This document shows positions 45,664 through 54,523 of a DNA stretch of 64,000 nt, piece by piece; position 1 is the first letter of the stretch, and each line of letters begins with the position of its first letter. A program made the position numbers and the translations under genes. A model generated the notes under the pieces. The model did not search any database and had not been told where the DNA came from. It saw only the letters and a program-made list of their open reading frames with translations. Location: the NCBI GenBank assembly GCA_902386555.1, contig CABMJJ010000009.1, positions 89,680-153,679 of the forward strand, read 5' to 3'. This DNA comes from Candidatus Bilamarchaeum dharawalense (GTDB taxonomy: Archaea > Micrarchaeota > Micrarchaeia > Anstonellales > Bilamarchaeaceae).

Positions 45664-46980
45664 ATGGCAAAAGCAAGCACATACCCTAGAGAATTTGATG
45701 ATTCAGCAAAAAGCGCTTATAGAATGAAGATGGCCGGTTTGGCAACAGCCCTACCTGAAGGGATCATGAAGAGAATGAGGGCGGGAGAATCACTGTCCAT
45801 GGCTGGAACATTCAAGACCCAGCGAATGCTCGATAGAGAAGCAACTGCAGCCAAAGATTTCCAATTAGCATTGAGGGAACTGGGATTGGAAGTTTTTGCA
45901 GATGAGAAATTCAATGTCATGTTAAGAGAGGTGTTTATCAACGGAGGGGTGTTCTTTGATGCACCTGGCGAGGTAATAATGACAGGACCTTTGGTGGCAA
46001 AGGGGAGGATAGGAACTCTTGAGATCGCATCTGCAGCACTTGCAAAACACGAAAATGGCTGTTGCTGTTATGCGCCAAAGAGACATGTTGGAAACGGAAC
46101 ATACTTGCCACCGAACATAGTACTCGATATGACCGACATATTGGATACTGCCATTTATCGAATTAACCTATTTAGATTTGGAGAATATGAACCCATATCC
46201 AGTTTTGCCATGAGTTCGCGAGAGGTAAGGGGCCCTGTCCCCAGTCCAACTGAACTAAGACGAAGATTGGATATTTTAACATCTGATCATCCATCCAGAC
46301 AAGAGTTAGAACAACTCATGAGGATCTGGAATTTAGACAGTGCCCAAGCATCCAATGCAATATTCGGATTGAGAAATATGGGAAGGAGTATTGGTACATT
46401 ACAACAAGAGGATGATGTTGCACACACCATCGAATATTGTAATGCACTAGGAAGAATGTTTGCCCTATATAATGTAATCCAGCATCTTGAACTAAGAAGA
46501 AGATTTGGACCAAATCCAGATTATGACACGGTAACCACTGAATTAATGGCAAAAAGAGCTGCTCTGAGCACAATATCCTGGCTGGCAGACCTTGGTTATG
46601 GGGATACTACCTTGAGATTAGGTGAAATCTATTTTGCTGCTGCAAGTGGACAATTTGATCCAGATTCTGTATCCGTATTCAGTCAATTTGGAATGGGACC
46701 TATCATGAGCAGTGTGGTTGTAGCTGCAGAGAGTAATTATGATGCAATACACCAATTTGCCAATGCAGATCCACAAAAGATAGCAGCTGCAGCAAGAAAT
46801 GCGTTGGATGTTATTTTTAGACAATTAACAGGAAAGACATTTGTAAAAGCTCATCCCGGGGTGGAGGGAATTGTAGAGGAAGTAAGGCAGTTTGTACCAC
46901 TTCCACCGGACAAGCTTCCTCTTGTAGCAGAGATGTGGAAGAGAAAAGACGAATACATGTTCACCAGATACTTGGATTAA
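45664..46980 (+). CDS. 438-residue protein of unknown function
   Basis: A mostly helical, probably cytosolic protein. The beta-rich middle (FFDAPGEVIMTGPLVAKGRIG) leads to a CCCYAPKRHVG cluster at about residues 133-143, which could bind a metal or be redox active. The second half is helical and rich in Ala, Leu and Arg. No family is recognised. It starts 22 bases after the aromatic aminotransferase, downstream of a TTTATAAATG TATA-like sequence at about 45636-45645. It may therefore have its own promoter. Confidence 0.65.
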   Translation: MAKASTYPREFDDSAKSAYRMKMAGLATALPEGIMKRMRAGESLSMAGTFKTQRMLDREATAAKDFQLALRELGLEVFADEKFNVMLREVFINGGVFFDAPGEVIMTGPLVAKGRIGTLEIASAALAKHENGCCCYAPKRHVGNGTYLPPNIVLDMTDILDTAIYRINLFRFGEYEPISSFAMSSREVRGPVPSPTELRRRLDILTSDHPSRQELEQLMRIWNLDSAQASNAIFGLRNMGRSIGTLQQEDDVAHTIEYCNALGRMFALYNVIQHLELRRRFGPNPDYDTVTTELMAKRAALSTISWLADLGYGDTTLRLGEIYFAAASGQFDPDSVSVFSQFGMGPIMSSVVVAAESNYDAIHQFANADPQKIAAAARNALDVIFRQLTGKTFVKAHPGVEGIVEEVRQFVPLPPDKLPLVAEMWKRKDEYMFTRYLD

Positions 46981-47018
46981 GTCGATAGGTTAAAAAAAGA
47001 AAACTGCGATGTCGATCC

Positions 47019-49745
47019 ATGCAACCACCAGCACCCCAGCAAATAAAGCAACAAGCTCCAAGCATGACTGGCCAGAAAATTGCAGCCTATGTTTCCCAGG
47101 CAGAAGAAAGTGAAGAGTTTTGGGCTGCCATCATAGTTTTTTTTGGAGTGCTAATGCTTCTGTCAACAATTGCATTTTATCCGATTTATGTTGTTTTTGG
47201 TTTGGCTGCACTGTGCGGTGCAATTGCATCAAAAAAACCTGCCATTGGTGTTATCCTAGGGGTATTGTTTGGATTGCCTGCAGTCCTTTACCAATCCGCA
47301 GTTTTTGCATGGTTCTACCTGCTTGTGATTGTTTTGGTTTTGTTCCAAGCATTCACAAATTGGATGGTCATCGCGGTCCTTGAAATTCTTGTTATGGCTC
47401 CGTTCGCGTTCCAGGGATTTCCATTCATAGGGTATATTACGATAGCTGGAATGAGCATGGGTGCATTGTTTTTTGGTTCCAAGAAAAGTCTTGCCATCTC
47501 ACTATCTGCAGTGATTGCAATCCTATTATTGTCATCCATTTGGGCCATGGACAACAGTGCCTACATGCCCCTTAATCTCAAAAATTATCAACCAGGAAAA
47601 GCAGAATTGCAATTTAGCAAGCCAGCCGTGGACATAATGAATATGGGTTCGGAAATAGGAAAATCCATTGGAAAACTCTTTGATCTTAAAAATTTATCAG
47701 TGATGGCATCCTCCATAGGTTTTATTTTTGGACGAATAATTGACTTGGCGCTTAAGGATTCATTGATAATTCAACTTTTGGGTTGGGGAATTGCACTTTA
47801 TCTTTTAGGCTGGCTTCCACCGAAGATAAAAAAGCATTCGCAGATTATTTCTTCCGTAGTACTTTTGATTACAATTCCAGTGAACTATATTGCATCCACC
47901 ATGTACGGGGTGTCGTTTAGATTTGAATTTATAGGTGGAATTGTTCTTGCCATGGTGGCCCTTGGCGCAATGGAACACTTTGGATTGAACATAAGCAAAG
48001 AATCCGAACTTGATAGAAAAGAGAAAATGAAGTCCTATGGCAAATTCGGAATGAGTGATGTTTCGGCTGGTGGCGAAGAAAGATCAATGGATGATGTTGG
48101 TGGCTATGAAGACATAAAAAAAGAACTTCGCGATGCCATCATAATGCCATTGGAGAAAAAAGAAATTGCCTTTGCCTACGGTATAAAACCGCCTGCCGGT
48201 ATTCTCTTGTTTGGACCGCCAGGTACTGGTAAAACCATGCTCATGAGAGCACTTGCAAAAGAACTCAAATATAATTTTATAGAGGTTAGATGTTCACAAA
48301 TTTTATCCCAATGGTATGGTGAATCGGAAAAAAATGTTGCTGAGATATTTTCAAATGCAAGGAAAAACGCACCAACGGTTTTGTTCTTTGATGAAATAGA
48401 TAGCATAGCAAAAAGACGTGGTGCTGACTCCATGGATACGGTTGGTCCGCGTGTTTTGACAACCATATTGCAGGAAATAGACGGGGGAACAAAGAGCAAA
48501 GCCACGGTTATGGTTATTGGGGCAACAAACCTGCCCAATGAACTTGACCCGGCACTCATAAGACCAGGAAGACTGGATAAAATAATTTACATGCACCTAC
48601 CTGACCCTGAAGCAAGAAAAGCGATTATCAATGGGTACATAAAAAAAATGAAGAAGGATATTCAGCCAAAGGACCTGGACATGGATGTGGTAGTCAAAAA
48701 AACAGAACGATTCTCTGGTGCAGATATGAAGAACGTGGTGACTGAAGCCCAGAGACTGGCAGCCAGGGAAGCCACAGACAAGGGAGTGGTCGTTCCCATC
48801 ACCATGGCACATTTCCTCAGAGTTCTTGAAGCTGTAAAACCAAGCACTGGTCTTTCCCAGCTGGATATGTATGAGCAGTTCAAACTCGACTTTGAAAGAA
48901 GAGTTGGAGCCGATAAAGGAAAGCAGGAAGAAACGGCAAAAGAATCTGCGGTAAAATGGTCGGATGTTGCTGGTATGGATGACATCAAGAAAGCCCTGCT
49001 TGAAGCAATTGAACTACCGCTGTTGCATGAAGCTGATATGAAGGAATTCAAAGTAAAACCAAGCAAAGGTATTCTTTTGTTCGGGCCGCCAGGTACTGGT
49101 AAAACTTTGATAGTTAGGGCAGCAGCAAATGAATTGAAAGCATCCTTCCAAGCACTTAGTGCTGCTGAGGTTATGAAAAAGGGATATACCCAGGCAATGG
49201 GTGTTATCAAGGAAGCATTCAATCGCGCTCGAGAAAATCCACCTGGAATTATTTTTGTTGATGAAATTGAAACCTTTGCCCCGGCTCGTGGTGCTGGCGG
49301 ATCATCTGAGATTCTTGGCCAATTCCTAACTGAGATGGACGGGGTGAAGGGACAGAAAGGGGTCCTGGTTATTGCCGCAACCAACAAACCAGCTTTGATG
49401 GATGCTGCCATCATGAGACCAGGCAGATTTGATAAAATATTCTTTATCCCACCACCAGATATGGCAGGCCGAGTGGAGATGTTTAGGATTCATTTGGCTT
49501 CGTTTGCTGAAAAAGTGGATCTCAAACTTTTAGCAGAGATGACACCAGGATTTAGCGGTGCGGATATTGCAGACATTTGCCAGAATGTTAAGATGAAAGC
49601 ACTGCGATCCAAATTAGAGGGAAAACCTGAGGAAATTTCAACCAAATCAGTTATCAGCGTAATAAAAACAAGAAGACCTTCGGTAACTCAGGATATCTTA
49701 GAAGAATATAAAAAGTTCATGGAAAACTACGGCGAAAGAAGATAA
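47019..49745 (+). CDS. Membrane-anchored double AAA+ ATPase (CDC48-like)
   Basis: A 908-residue protein. The first ~330 residues contain about nine or ten membrane helices. Two AAA modules follow. D1 has Walker A GPPGTGKT at about 399-406 and Walker B LFFDEIDS near 455. D2 has Walker A GPPGTGKT at about 689-696 and Walker B IFVDEIE near 745. Both have second-region and arginine-finger segments (RPGRLDK, RPGRFDK). The AAA pair reads like archaeal CDC48/VAT, but the N-terminal substrate-binding domain is replaced by the membrane region. It probably extracts or unfolds membrane proteins. Confidence 0.92.
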   Translation: MQPPAPQQIKQQAPSMTGQKIAAYVSQAEESEEFWAAIIVFFGVLMLLSTIAFYPIYVVFGLAALCGAIASKKPAIGVILGVLFGLPAVLYQSAVFAWFYLLVIVLVLFQAFTNWMVIAVLEILVMAPFAFQGFPFIGYITIAGMSMGALFFGSKKSLAISLSAVIAILLLSSIWAMDNSAYMPLNLKNYQPGKAELQFSKPAVDIMNMGSEIGKSIGKLFDLKNLSVMASSIGFIFGRIIDLALKDSLIIQLLGWGIALYLLGWLPPKIKKHSQIISSVVLLITIPVNYIASTMYGVSFRFEFIGGIVLAMVALGAMEHFGLNISKESELDRKEKMKSYGKFGMSDVSAGGEERSMDDVGGYEDIKKELRDAIIMPLEKKEIAFAYGIKPPAGILLFGPPGTGKTMLMRALAKELKYNFIEVRCSQILSQWYGESEKNVAEIFSNARKNAPTVLFFDEIDSIAKRRGADSMDTVGPRVLTTILQEIDGGTKSKATVMVIGATNLPNELDPALIRPGRLDKIIYMHLPDPEARKAIINGYIKKMKKDIQPKDLDMDVVVKKTERFSGADMKNVVTEAQRLAAREATDKGVVVPITMAHFLRVLEAVKPSTGLSQLDMYEQFKLDFERRVGADKGKQEETAKESAVKWSDVAGMDDIKKALLEAIELPLLHEADMKEFKVKPSKGILLFGPPGTGKTLIVRAAANELKASFQALSAAEVMKKGYTQAMGVIKEAFNRARENPPGIIFVDEIETFAPARGAGGSSEILGQFLTEMDGVKGQKGVLVIAATNKPALMDAAIMRPGRFDKIFFIPPPDMAGRVEMFRIHLASFAEKVDLKLLAEMTPGFSGADIADICQNVKMKALRSKLEGKPEEISTKSVISVIKTRRPSVTQDILEEYKKFMENYGERR

Positions 49746-49760
49746 TTTTTTCTTTATTTT
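49746..49760 (+). terminator. T-rich terminator candidate
   Basis: TTTTTTCTTTATTTT directly follows the stop of the membrane AAA gene. T-rich runs on the coding strand are typical archaeal terminators. Confidence 0.45.
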
Positions 49761-49894
49761 AGCTTAGAAGTCAAAATGAAATTAGTTGAACATAAAAACG
49801 AATAGTTGATTTTCAATGGTAGATCAGCAAATGACCCGGTCCTTTTTAGTGACATAACTTTATAAACCTCTAAAACCAAAAAAATACTAATTCG

Positions 49895-49914
49895 GCCAGC
49901 ATAGATGCTAGCCA
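49895..49914 (+). promoter_or_regulatory. Leader hairpin upstream of the small HTH locus
   Basis: GGCCAGCAT-AG-ATGCTAGCC forms a nine-pair hairpin with one mismatch. It lies between a TATA-like CTTTATAAAC (about 49858-49867) and a GAGGTGA ribosome-binding site (about 49926-49932), so it would be in the 5' leader of the transcript. Confidence 0.45.
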
Positions 49915-49938
49915 AATAAAAAACCGAGGTGAATGAAA

Positions 49939-49995
49939 ATGACAAAAGTTGGTGGACATCTTTTGGGCGATAAAGGGTGTTTTGAAATCCAGTAA
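49939..49995 (+). CDS. 18-residue ORF with strong ribosome-binding site
   Basis: The best Shine-Dalgarno site in this locus, GAGGTGA, serves this very short ORF (alternatively from the ATG at 49933), not the HTH frame. It ends with a TAA inside the HTH frame. It may be a leader peptide, or the true 5' end of the HTH gene joined by a +1 shift. The peptide has no recognised motif. Confidence 0.35.
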   Translation: MTKVGGHLLGDKGCFEIQ

Positions 49996-50191
49996 TGCAA
50001 AAAAGAGAAAGACTAGTTTTAGAAATACAAGGGCAGGGCGACCGAACTGCTTGGAAAATTTCGAAAGGGAGAGGCTATTAGAAGCGTATTATAGTCGACC
50101 GTATAGCCTCCGGCAACTTGCAGATATGTTTGGAGTGTCAAGGATGACTGTCTGGCGCACTGTGATGCAAACAGAACCGGTGATGCTATGA
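49949..50191 (+). CDS. Small helix-turn-helix protein, start uncertain
   Basis: The frame encodes a basic N-terminal part and a C-terminal HTH (YSLRQLADMFGVSRMTVWRT) of the type found in resolvases, sigma factors and small regulators. No ATG is available upstream of the HTH. TTG at 49949 or GTG at 49952 would be needed, without a well-placed ribosome-binding site. Frameshifting from the overlapping 18-residue ORF is an alternative. The stop overlaps the next gene as ATGA. Confidence 0.55.
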   Translation: MVDIFWAIKGVLKSSNAKKRKTSFRNTRAGRPNCLENFERERLLEAYYSRPYSLRQLADMFGVSRMTVWRTVMQTEPVML

Positions 50192-50490
50192 CAGTTGCTG
50201 CAAGAGTTGCTGATGGATCAGACCAAAAAGTTGGCGACAAAACCAGAAGAGAGTTTAGCGTTGTTGTAGGCAATGGACCAACCCGTCCTCAGGATAGAAC
50301 CCCGGCAGGGAGAACTTTCGGCGGGGCATGTTTTTTTGGAGCAGGTGAACCATTGCCTGGTGAAGGATTGTGGACTAAGCCAAAAAACGACAATGGAAAT
50401 GGTGGGCCAACAAAAAAGAATGACGATAGAAAAACCGGACCGCCAGAAGTAGACGGTGTGGATACAAGTATGATGCACATTGGCCCGTGA
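50188..50490 (+). CDS. 100-residue Gly/Pro/Asp-rich hypothetical protein
   Basis: Translationally coupled to the HTH gene by ATGA. The first 30 residues are ordinary. The remainder is rich in Gly, Pro, Asn, Asp and Lys and is probably disordered, ending in MMHIGP. No family is recognised. It ends one base before the convergent methyltransferase gene. Coding is supported mainly by the coupling and by a fully open frame. Confidence 0.5.
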   Translation: MTVAARVADGSDQKVGDKTRREFSVVVGNGPTRPQDRTPAGRTFGGACFFGAGEPLPGEGLWTKPKNDNGNGGPTKKNDDRKTGPPEVDGVDTSMMHIGP

Positions 50491-51006
50491 TTATCTTGAA
50501 AAAATAAAAACGATCTGGTTTTCGATGGTTTTGGTAAGGTCGACTCGAAAATCAGAAAATTCTTTTTTTAATTTTTCAGCATCTTTTTCAGGAATGGACA
50601 ATAGGTAAAAACCACCATCCTGAAGAACACGTTTCAACTCATTTTTGTAATTGTGCCTTTCAGCATCAGAAAGCCTAGAATAGCAGCAAACATCAAGAGC
50701 AACATCAAAATATTCTCTTTCAAAATGCCAGAAATCATTGATGCTGTGAGAGTGGGAAGTAACTCCGTGAAGATCAAGATCTGGAATAGAATCCTGGTCT
50801 ACACAATGAACTTCAAAACCACGTTCAGCAAAATAAACCGCATTACGTCCGTTGCCACCGCCGATATCAATCATTCGCCCAAAAGAGATATTTTTTGATC
50901 TCAAAAAGTCGTAGAGAAAAATTGCTGCCTGGTTGGGTGGCTCGATTTTTGGCTTGTGAACTCTAATGTCTTGATTTCTTGCCCAAGGAGAATCAGGAGT
51001 TTCCAT
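50491..51006 (-). CDS. Class I SAM-dependent methyltransferase (TehB-like)
   Basis: A 171-residue Rossmann methyltransferase. Motif I is MIDIGGGNGRNAVYFAERG and the acidic residue after strand 2 is in VHCVDQD. Motif IV is near YFDVALDVCCYSRL, and a closing VLQDGGFYLLSIPE strand is present. The small size and SAM motif resemble TehB-like or general small-molecule methyltransferases. Substrate is unknown. Confidence 0.85.
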   Translation of the reverse strand: METPDSPWARNQDIRVHKPKIEPPNQAAIFLYDFLRSKNISFGRMIDIGGGNGRNAVYFAERGFEVHCVDQDSIPDLDLHGVTSHSHSINDFWHFEREYFDVALDVCCYSRLSDAERHNYKNELKRVLQDGGFYLLSIPEKDAEKLKKEFSDFRVDLTKTIENQIVFIFSR

Positions 51007-51095
51007 GTTTAATATTAGGAAGATAGAAATTAAAATGCAGTGAGTTGAAAAATAGAAAATAAAAAGGACCGAGGTCCTTTTTGAATCTCCTCCTA

Positions 51096-53081
51096 TTAGA
51101 TTAAATTCAAACTTTTTGCAATTACCAGGCCAGCGAATACCAACGAGACCGTGTTAACTACTTTAATCAACGCGTTAAGCGCTGGACCAGCAGTGTCTTT
51201 TAACGGATCTCCAACTGTGTCACCGACAACAGCAGCTTTGTGAGCATCGCTTCCCTTGCCACCATGGTGTCCCTGTTCGATATACTTCTTTGCATTATCC
51301 CAGGCAGCACCAGCGGTTGTCATCATCAAAGCAAGCATAAGCCCACCTGCAATAACACCAGCCAGCAAACCACCCAGAGCAGCTGCACCGAACAGATAAC
51401 CAACAAGCAATGGAGTAAGTACTGCCAGAATACCTGGAAGCGCAAGTTCTCTCAATGCTGTTGCAGTTGCAATGTCAACGCACTTGGCATAATCTGCTCT
51501 GCCAGTACCTGCCATAAGGCCTTTTATTTCCTTGAATTGTCTTCTTACTTCTTCCACAATCTGGAATGCTGCTCTTCCAACAGCCAAAACAAGTAGGCTG
51601 GAGAAGATAAATGGTAGAAGGGCTCCGACAAACAAACCAACCACAACCGGAGTACTTAGTAGGTTTATGTCTGTAAGATGGGCCTCTTCAGCATAGGCGA
51701 CAAACAAAGCAAGAGCACCGAGTGCTGCACCACCTATTGCATAACCTTTGGTGGTTGCCTTTGTTGTGTTACCAACAGCATCCAGTGCATCTGTTATTTT
51801 CCTAACAGACTCTGGAAGATGAGACATTTCCGCAATGCCACCTGCATTGTCAGTGATTGGACCATAGGCATCTATGGCGATTACAATGGCGCTCAGTGAA
51901 AGCATTGCTGCTGCAGCAAGCCCAACACCGTAGAGCCCACCAATCATATAGGAAATTATAATTGCTGCCAGGATAACCAATGTAGGAAGTGCAGTGGATT
52001 CCATACCAACTGCAAGACCAGAAATTAGATTGGTACCCGCACCAGTTGTTGCCGCCTTGGCAACAGATTTGACTGGACCAAATTCTGTTGAAGTGTAGTA
52101 TTCACTAATTACAAACAGTAATAGTGTTACAATGGCACCCAACATCACAGGTACAAACAGGGTCATGGCAGGAACAGAAAGAGCCAGGCTTGTCAGGTAG
52201 AAGTAAGCGAATACAATCATGAGAAGTGCGCTTACGATAATACCTTGATAAAATGCTGGCATGATTTTGTTGCCCTTGCCAATTCTGACAAACAAAGAAC
52301 CAAGAATGCTAGCCAGAACACCCAGAGCTGCAATTCCAAGTGGAATTTGAACCAGGAGTGGTTCGACCAGTGTCAAACCAATTAGCATGGATGCAATCAC
52401 AGTGACCACGAATGACTCAAAAACATCTGCGGCCATACCTGCGCAGTCACCCACATTGTCACCAACATTATCTGCAATAACTGCAGGATTTCTTGGGTCA
52501 TCTTCTGGAATTCCTTTTTCCACCTTACCAACCAGGTCAGCACCAACATCTGCTGCCTTGGTATAGATACCACCGCCCACACGGGCAAATAGTGATATGA
52601 GTGAAGCACCAAACCCGTAGCCGATCAATGGTGTCAGACTTCCAAAGTACATGTATAATACTGAGACACCGATAAGTCCAAGACCAGCTAGAGCCATTCC
52701 AGTTACAGCACCACCTTTAAATGAAAGACCAAGTGCTTGACTGAGACCTTTTTTTGCAGCTTCAGCAACGCGAACATTTGCGCGAACCGAAACCTGCATT
52801 CCAATATAACCTGCAAGAGCTGATGAGACAACACCAACCAGGAATGCAATAGCCATTTGTTGATTAACAAAAAACCACATGACCACAAATAGTACTAATA
52901 CTATTGGAGCAAGCGTTTTGTATTGTCGAGTTAGAAAAGCATTTGCACCTTCTTGGATTGCCTTTGCAATCTCTCGCATTTTGTCATTTCCGCTGGGTTC
53001 ATTGATTACCTTATACGCTAAATAGGCAGCGTATAAAAGTGTCAACACACCAGCACCTAATGCCAGTAATACTGCTTCCAT
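51096..53081 (-). CDS. hppA: Membrane-bound H+-translocating pyrophosphatase, K+-independent type
   Basis: Pumps protons with the energy of pyrophosphate hydrolysis. The 661-residue protein has about 16 helices. The substrate loops are DVGADLVGKVEKGIPEDDPR and DNVGDNVGDCAGMAADVFES, plus a C-terminal VVGDTVGDPLKDTAGP. The K+-site reads GNTTKATTKG; Lys at this position marks the K+-independent class in this family. AGGTGA precedes the ATG. A 34-codon ORF ends on the start codon (TAATG). Confidence 0.97.
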   Translation of the reverse strand: MEAVLLALGAGVLTLLYAAYLAYKVINEPSGNDKMREIAKAIQEGANAFLTRQYKTLAPIVLVLFVVMWFFVNQQMAIAFLVGVVSSALAGYIGMQVSVRANVRVAEAAKKGLSQALGLSFKGGAVTGMALAGLGLIGVSVLYMYFGSLTPLIGYGFGASLISLFARVGGGIYTKAADVGADLVGKVEKGIPEDDPRNPAVIADNVGDNVGDCAGMAADVFESFVVTVIASMLIGLTLVEPLLVQIPLGIAALGVLASILGSLFVRIGKGNKIMPAFYQGIIVSALLMIVFAYFYLTSLALSVPAMTLFVPVMLGAIVTLLLFVISEYYTSTEFGPVKSVAKAATTGAGTNLISGLAVGMESTALPTLVILAAIIISYMIGGLYGVGLAAAAMLSLSAIVIAIDAYGPITDNAGGIAEMSHLPESVRKITDALDAVGNTTKATTKGYAIGGAALGALALFVAYAEEAHLTDINLLSTPVVVGLFVGALLPFIFSSLLVLAVGRAAFQIVEEVRRQFKEIKGLMAGTGRADYAKCVDIATATALRELALPGILAVLTPLLVGYLFGAAALGGLLAGVIAGGLMLALMMTTAGAAWDNAKKYIEQGHHGGKGSDAHKAAVVGDTVGDPLKDTAGPALNALIKVVNTVSLVFAGLVIAKSLNLI

Positions 53082-53185
53082 TAATTCACCTTTTCTTTGC
53101 TAATTTTCGCTTCTGTTCCGTTAATTTTTCCGTTTGCACGAAAAAATAGGAAACACGAAAATGCAAAATCAAATTTGAGATTCAT
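53081..53185 (-). CDS. 34-residue upstream ORF coupled to hppA
   Basis: A GGTGA site five bases before an ATG opens a 34-codon ORF whose TAA overlaps the hppA ATG. The first half has six Phe among residues 5-15 and is hydrophobic; the second half is charged. A TATA-like TTTTTAAAC at about 53211-53222 would start the mRNA just before it. It may be a regulatory upstream ORF or a tiny membrane peptide. Confidence 0.4.
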   Translation of the reverse strand: MNLKFDFAFSCFLFFRANGKINGTEAKISKEKVN

Positions 53186-53342
53186 CAATTCACCAGATAA
53201 AAATAGGTAAATGTTTAAAAATCCGGTGTTTAGTGCTGCCATGGAAAAAATTAACTGTCATAAGTTACGTCGAAATTAGCAGGCGGTCAGATTTAAAAAG
53301 TCATTGTATTAAAGGAAGAGATATCCATGCAGTGGTGATTTA

Positions 53343-53738
53343 ATGGGACTTTTCGATAAAATATTAGGTGGAAAGAACGAACAATCAGATGTGCCGGATT
53401 TGGAAGATTTGATGCAAGCCGAAGGCGATGTTGTAAGTCCTCCTGCTGATTTCTATGTGAAGAAAGTAGAATTGAGAAATGAGGGTGACGGTGACCTTGT
53501 TTTAAAAGAACTCGGCCAAAAGAATATTGTTATTTTAGATGTCAACCCACTAAAGAATCAGCCAAATAGACTTAAGACAATTCTTTCGAAACTAAGAAGC
53601 TACAGTGGAAAGATTAACGGTGATGTCGCAGCATTGGCAAACGACACAAAAACCGCATTGATCCTTTTGACACCAGCTAATGTAAAGATTGTAAAATCTA
53701 AACCAAAAGCAAAACCAGGTTCAACAGTAATTTCTTAA
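53343..53738 (+). CDS. sepF: SepF-like cell-division protein
   Basis: Membrane anchor for FtsZ in archaea that divide with FtsZ. The N-terminal MGLFDKILGGK is an amphipathic membrane-binding helix. An acidic linker and the SepF core (about residues 38-115) follow, with KNIVILDVNPLKNQPNRLKT and NGDVAALANDTKTALILLTP. Length is 131 residues. GGTGA precedes the ATG. It is convergent with scpA across a T-rich gap. Confidence 0.88.
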   Translation: MGLFDKILGGKNEQSDVPDLEDLMQAEGDVVSPPADFYVKKVELRNEGDGDLVLKELGQKNIVILDVNPLKNQPNRLKTILSKLRSYSGKINGDVAALANDTKTALILLTPANVKIVKSKPKAKPGSTVIS

Positions 53739-53756
53739 TTTTTTTATTTATATTTT
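53736..53756. terminator. T/A-rich terminator between sepF and scpA
   Basis: The 18-base gap between the convergent stops is almost entirely T and A (TTTTTTTATTTATATTTTC-like). It offers T-runs for sepF, and possibly A/T-rich release for scpA on the other strand. Confidence 0.45.
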
Positions 53757-54464
53757 CTAATTCGATTTACTTAGAAGGCGAATAAAAATTTCCCCATATA
53801 ATTTGTCCTGCTTAATATCAACCTTGCCAAACTGCACTAGATGCAGAAGGCATATGAGAGAATAGATTAATTGGCGGGAATCGGAATTGTGAGTAACCTT
53901 AGAAAAGAGGGACCACCCTTCACTGTCCGTATTGGCACGAATATCGGTTAGAAGAAGATCCATATCTTTTTCGATATCATGCTCGGTTAATTCCATATCT
54001 ATTGTTTCCATTATCGCTCCGCGTGGAATATGCACTCGCTCCACTTCATCGTATTTGATTATCCTTTCCATTTCGCCAATAAGCTCATCAAGAGTAATCT
54101 GGCGCTTGGGAGGAATTCGTGAACTAAGTGCAAGCATTGGAATTTCACTTATGGCAGTAGGATCTGGTTCGCCATCGGGCATGAACTCAGAAATCTCGGA
54201 TTGATAATTAATAAATTTCAGATAGTTGCTTTTATATTTTAGTAAAATAGAAGCTGCGAGGATAACATTTGCCTGGAGACCGAAATCCATGCTTTCCATT
54301 TCGCGAACTTTTTTTATGAAAGCGTCTGCAAGTTGAAGAAGATCAATATTCCAAGGATCTATGCTATGGGAAGAGATGGACTCAAGAAGAACGTCCTTCC
54401 AGGTCGGTTTGGACACCATTGACTCAAAGTACTGGGTAGTTTGAATCTGCATCTGGTTCGCCAT
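53757..54464 (-). CDS. scpA: Segregation and condensation protein A
   Basis: Kleisin subunit that bridges the heads of SMC. The start PTWKDVLLESISSHSIDPWNIDLLQLADAFIK-region (residues 20-50) is the classic ScpA N-terminal SMC-binding segment. The ASILLKYKS helix and a C-terminal winged helix (SRQLIYSLICLLHLVQFGKV) are present. Length is 235 residues. scpB and smc are not in the window. A TATA-like TATATAAGAA precedes the start. Confidence 0.93.
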   Translation of the reverse strand: MANQMQIQTTQYFESMVSKPTWKDVLLESISSHSIDPWNIDLLQLADAFIKKVREMESMDFGLQANVILAASILLKYKSNYLKFINYQSEISEFMPDGEPDPTAISEIPMLALSSRIPPKRQITLDELIGEMERIIKYDEVERVHIPRGAIMETIDMELTEHDIEKDMDLLLTDIRANTDSEGWSLFSKVTHNSDSRQLIYSLICLLHLVQFGKVDIKQDKLYGEIFIRLLSKSN

Positions 54465-54523
54465 AATTCTTATATACCTATTTCCTTTATATAGTTATAC
54501 CGAATCGTGGGGCGTGTTATTTT

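Noticed and set aside
50188-50490. Third member of the YMGP peptide family, because it ends in MMHIGP
   Set aside because: Only the last two residues agree. The M-P-K-K, P-x-V and Tyr positions are absent, and it is far from the radical SAM gene.
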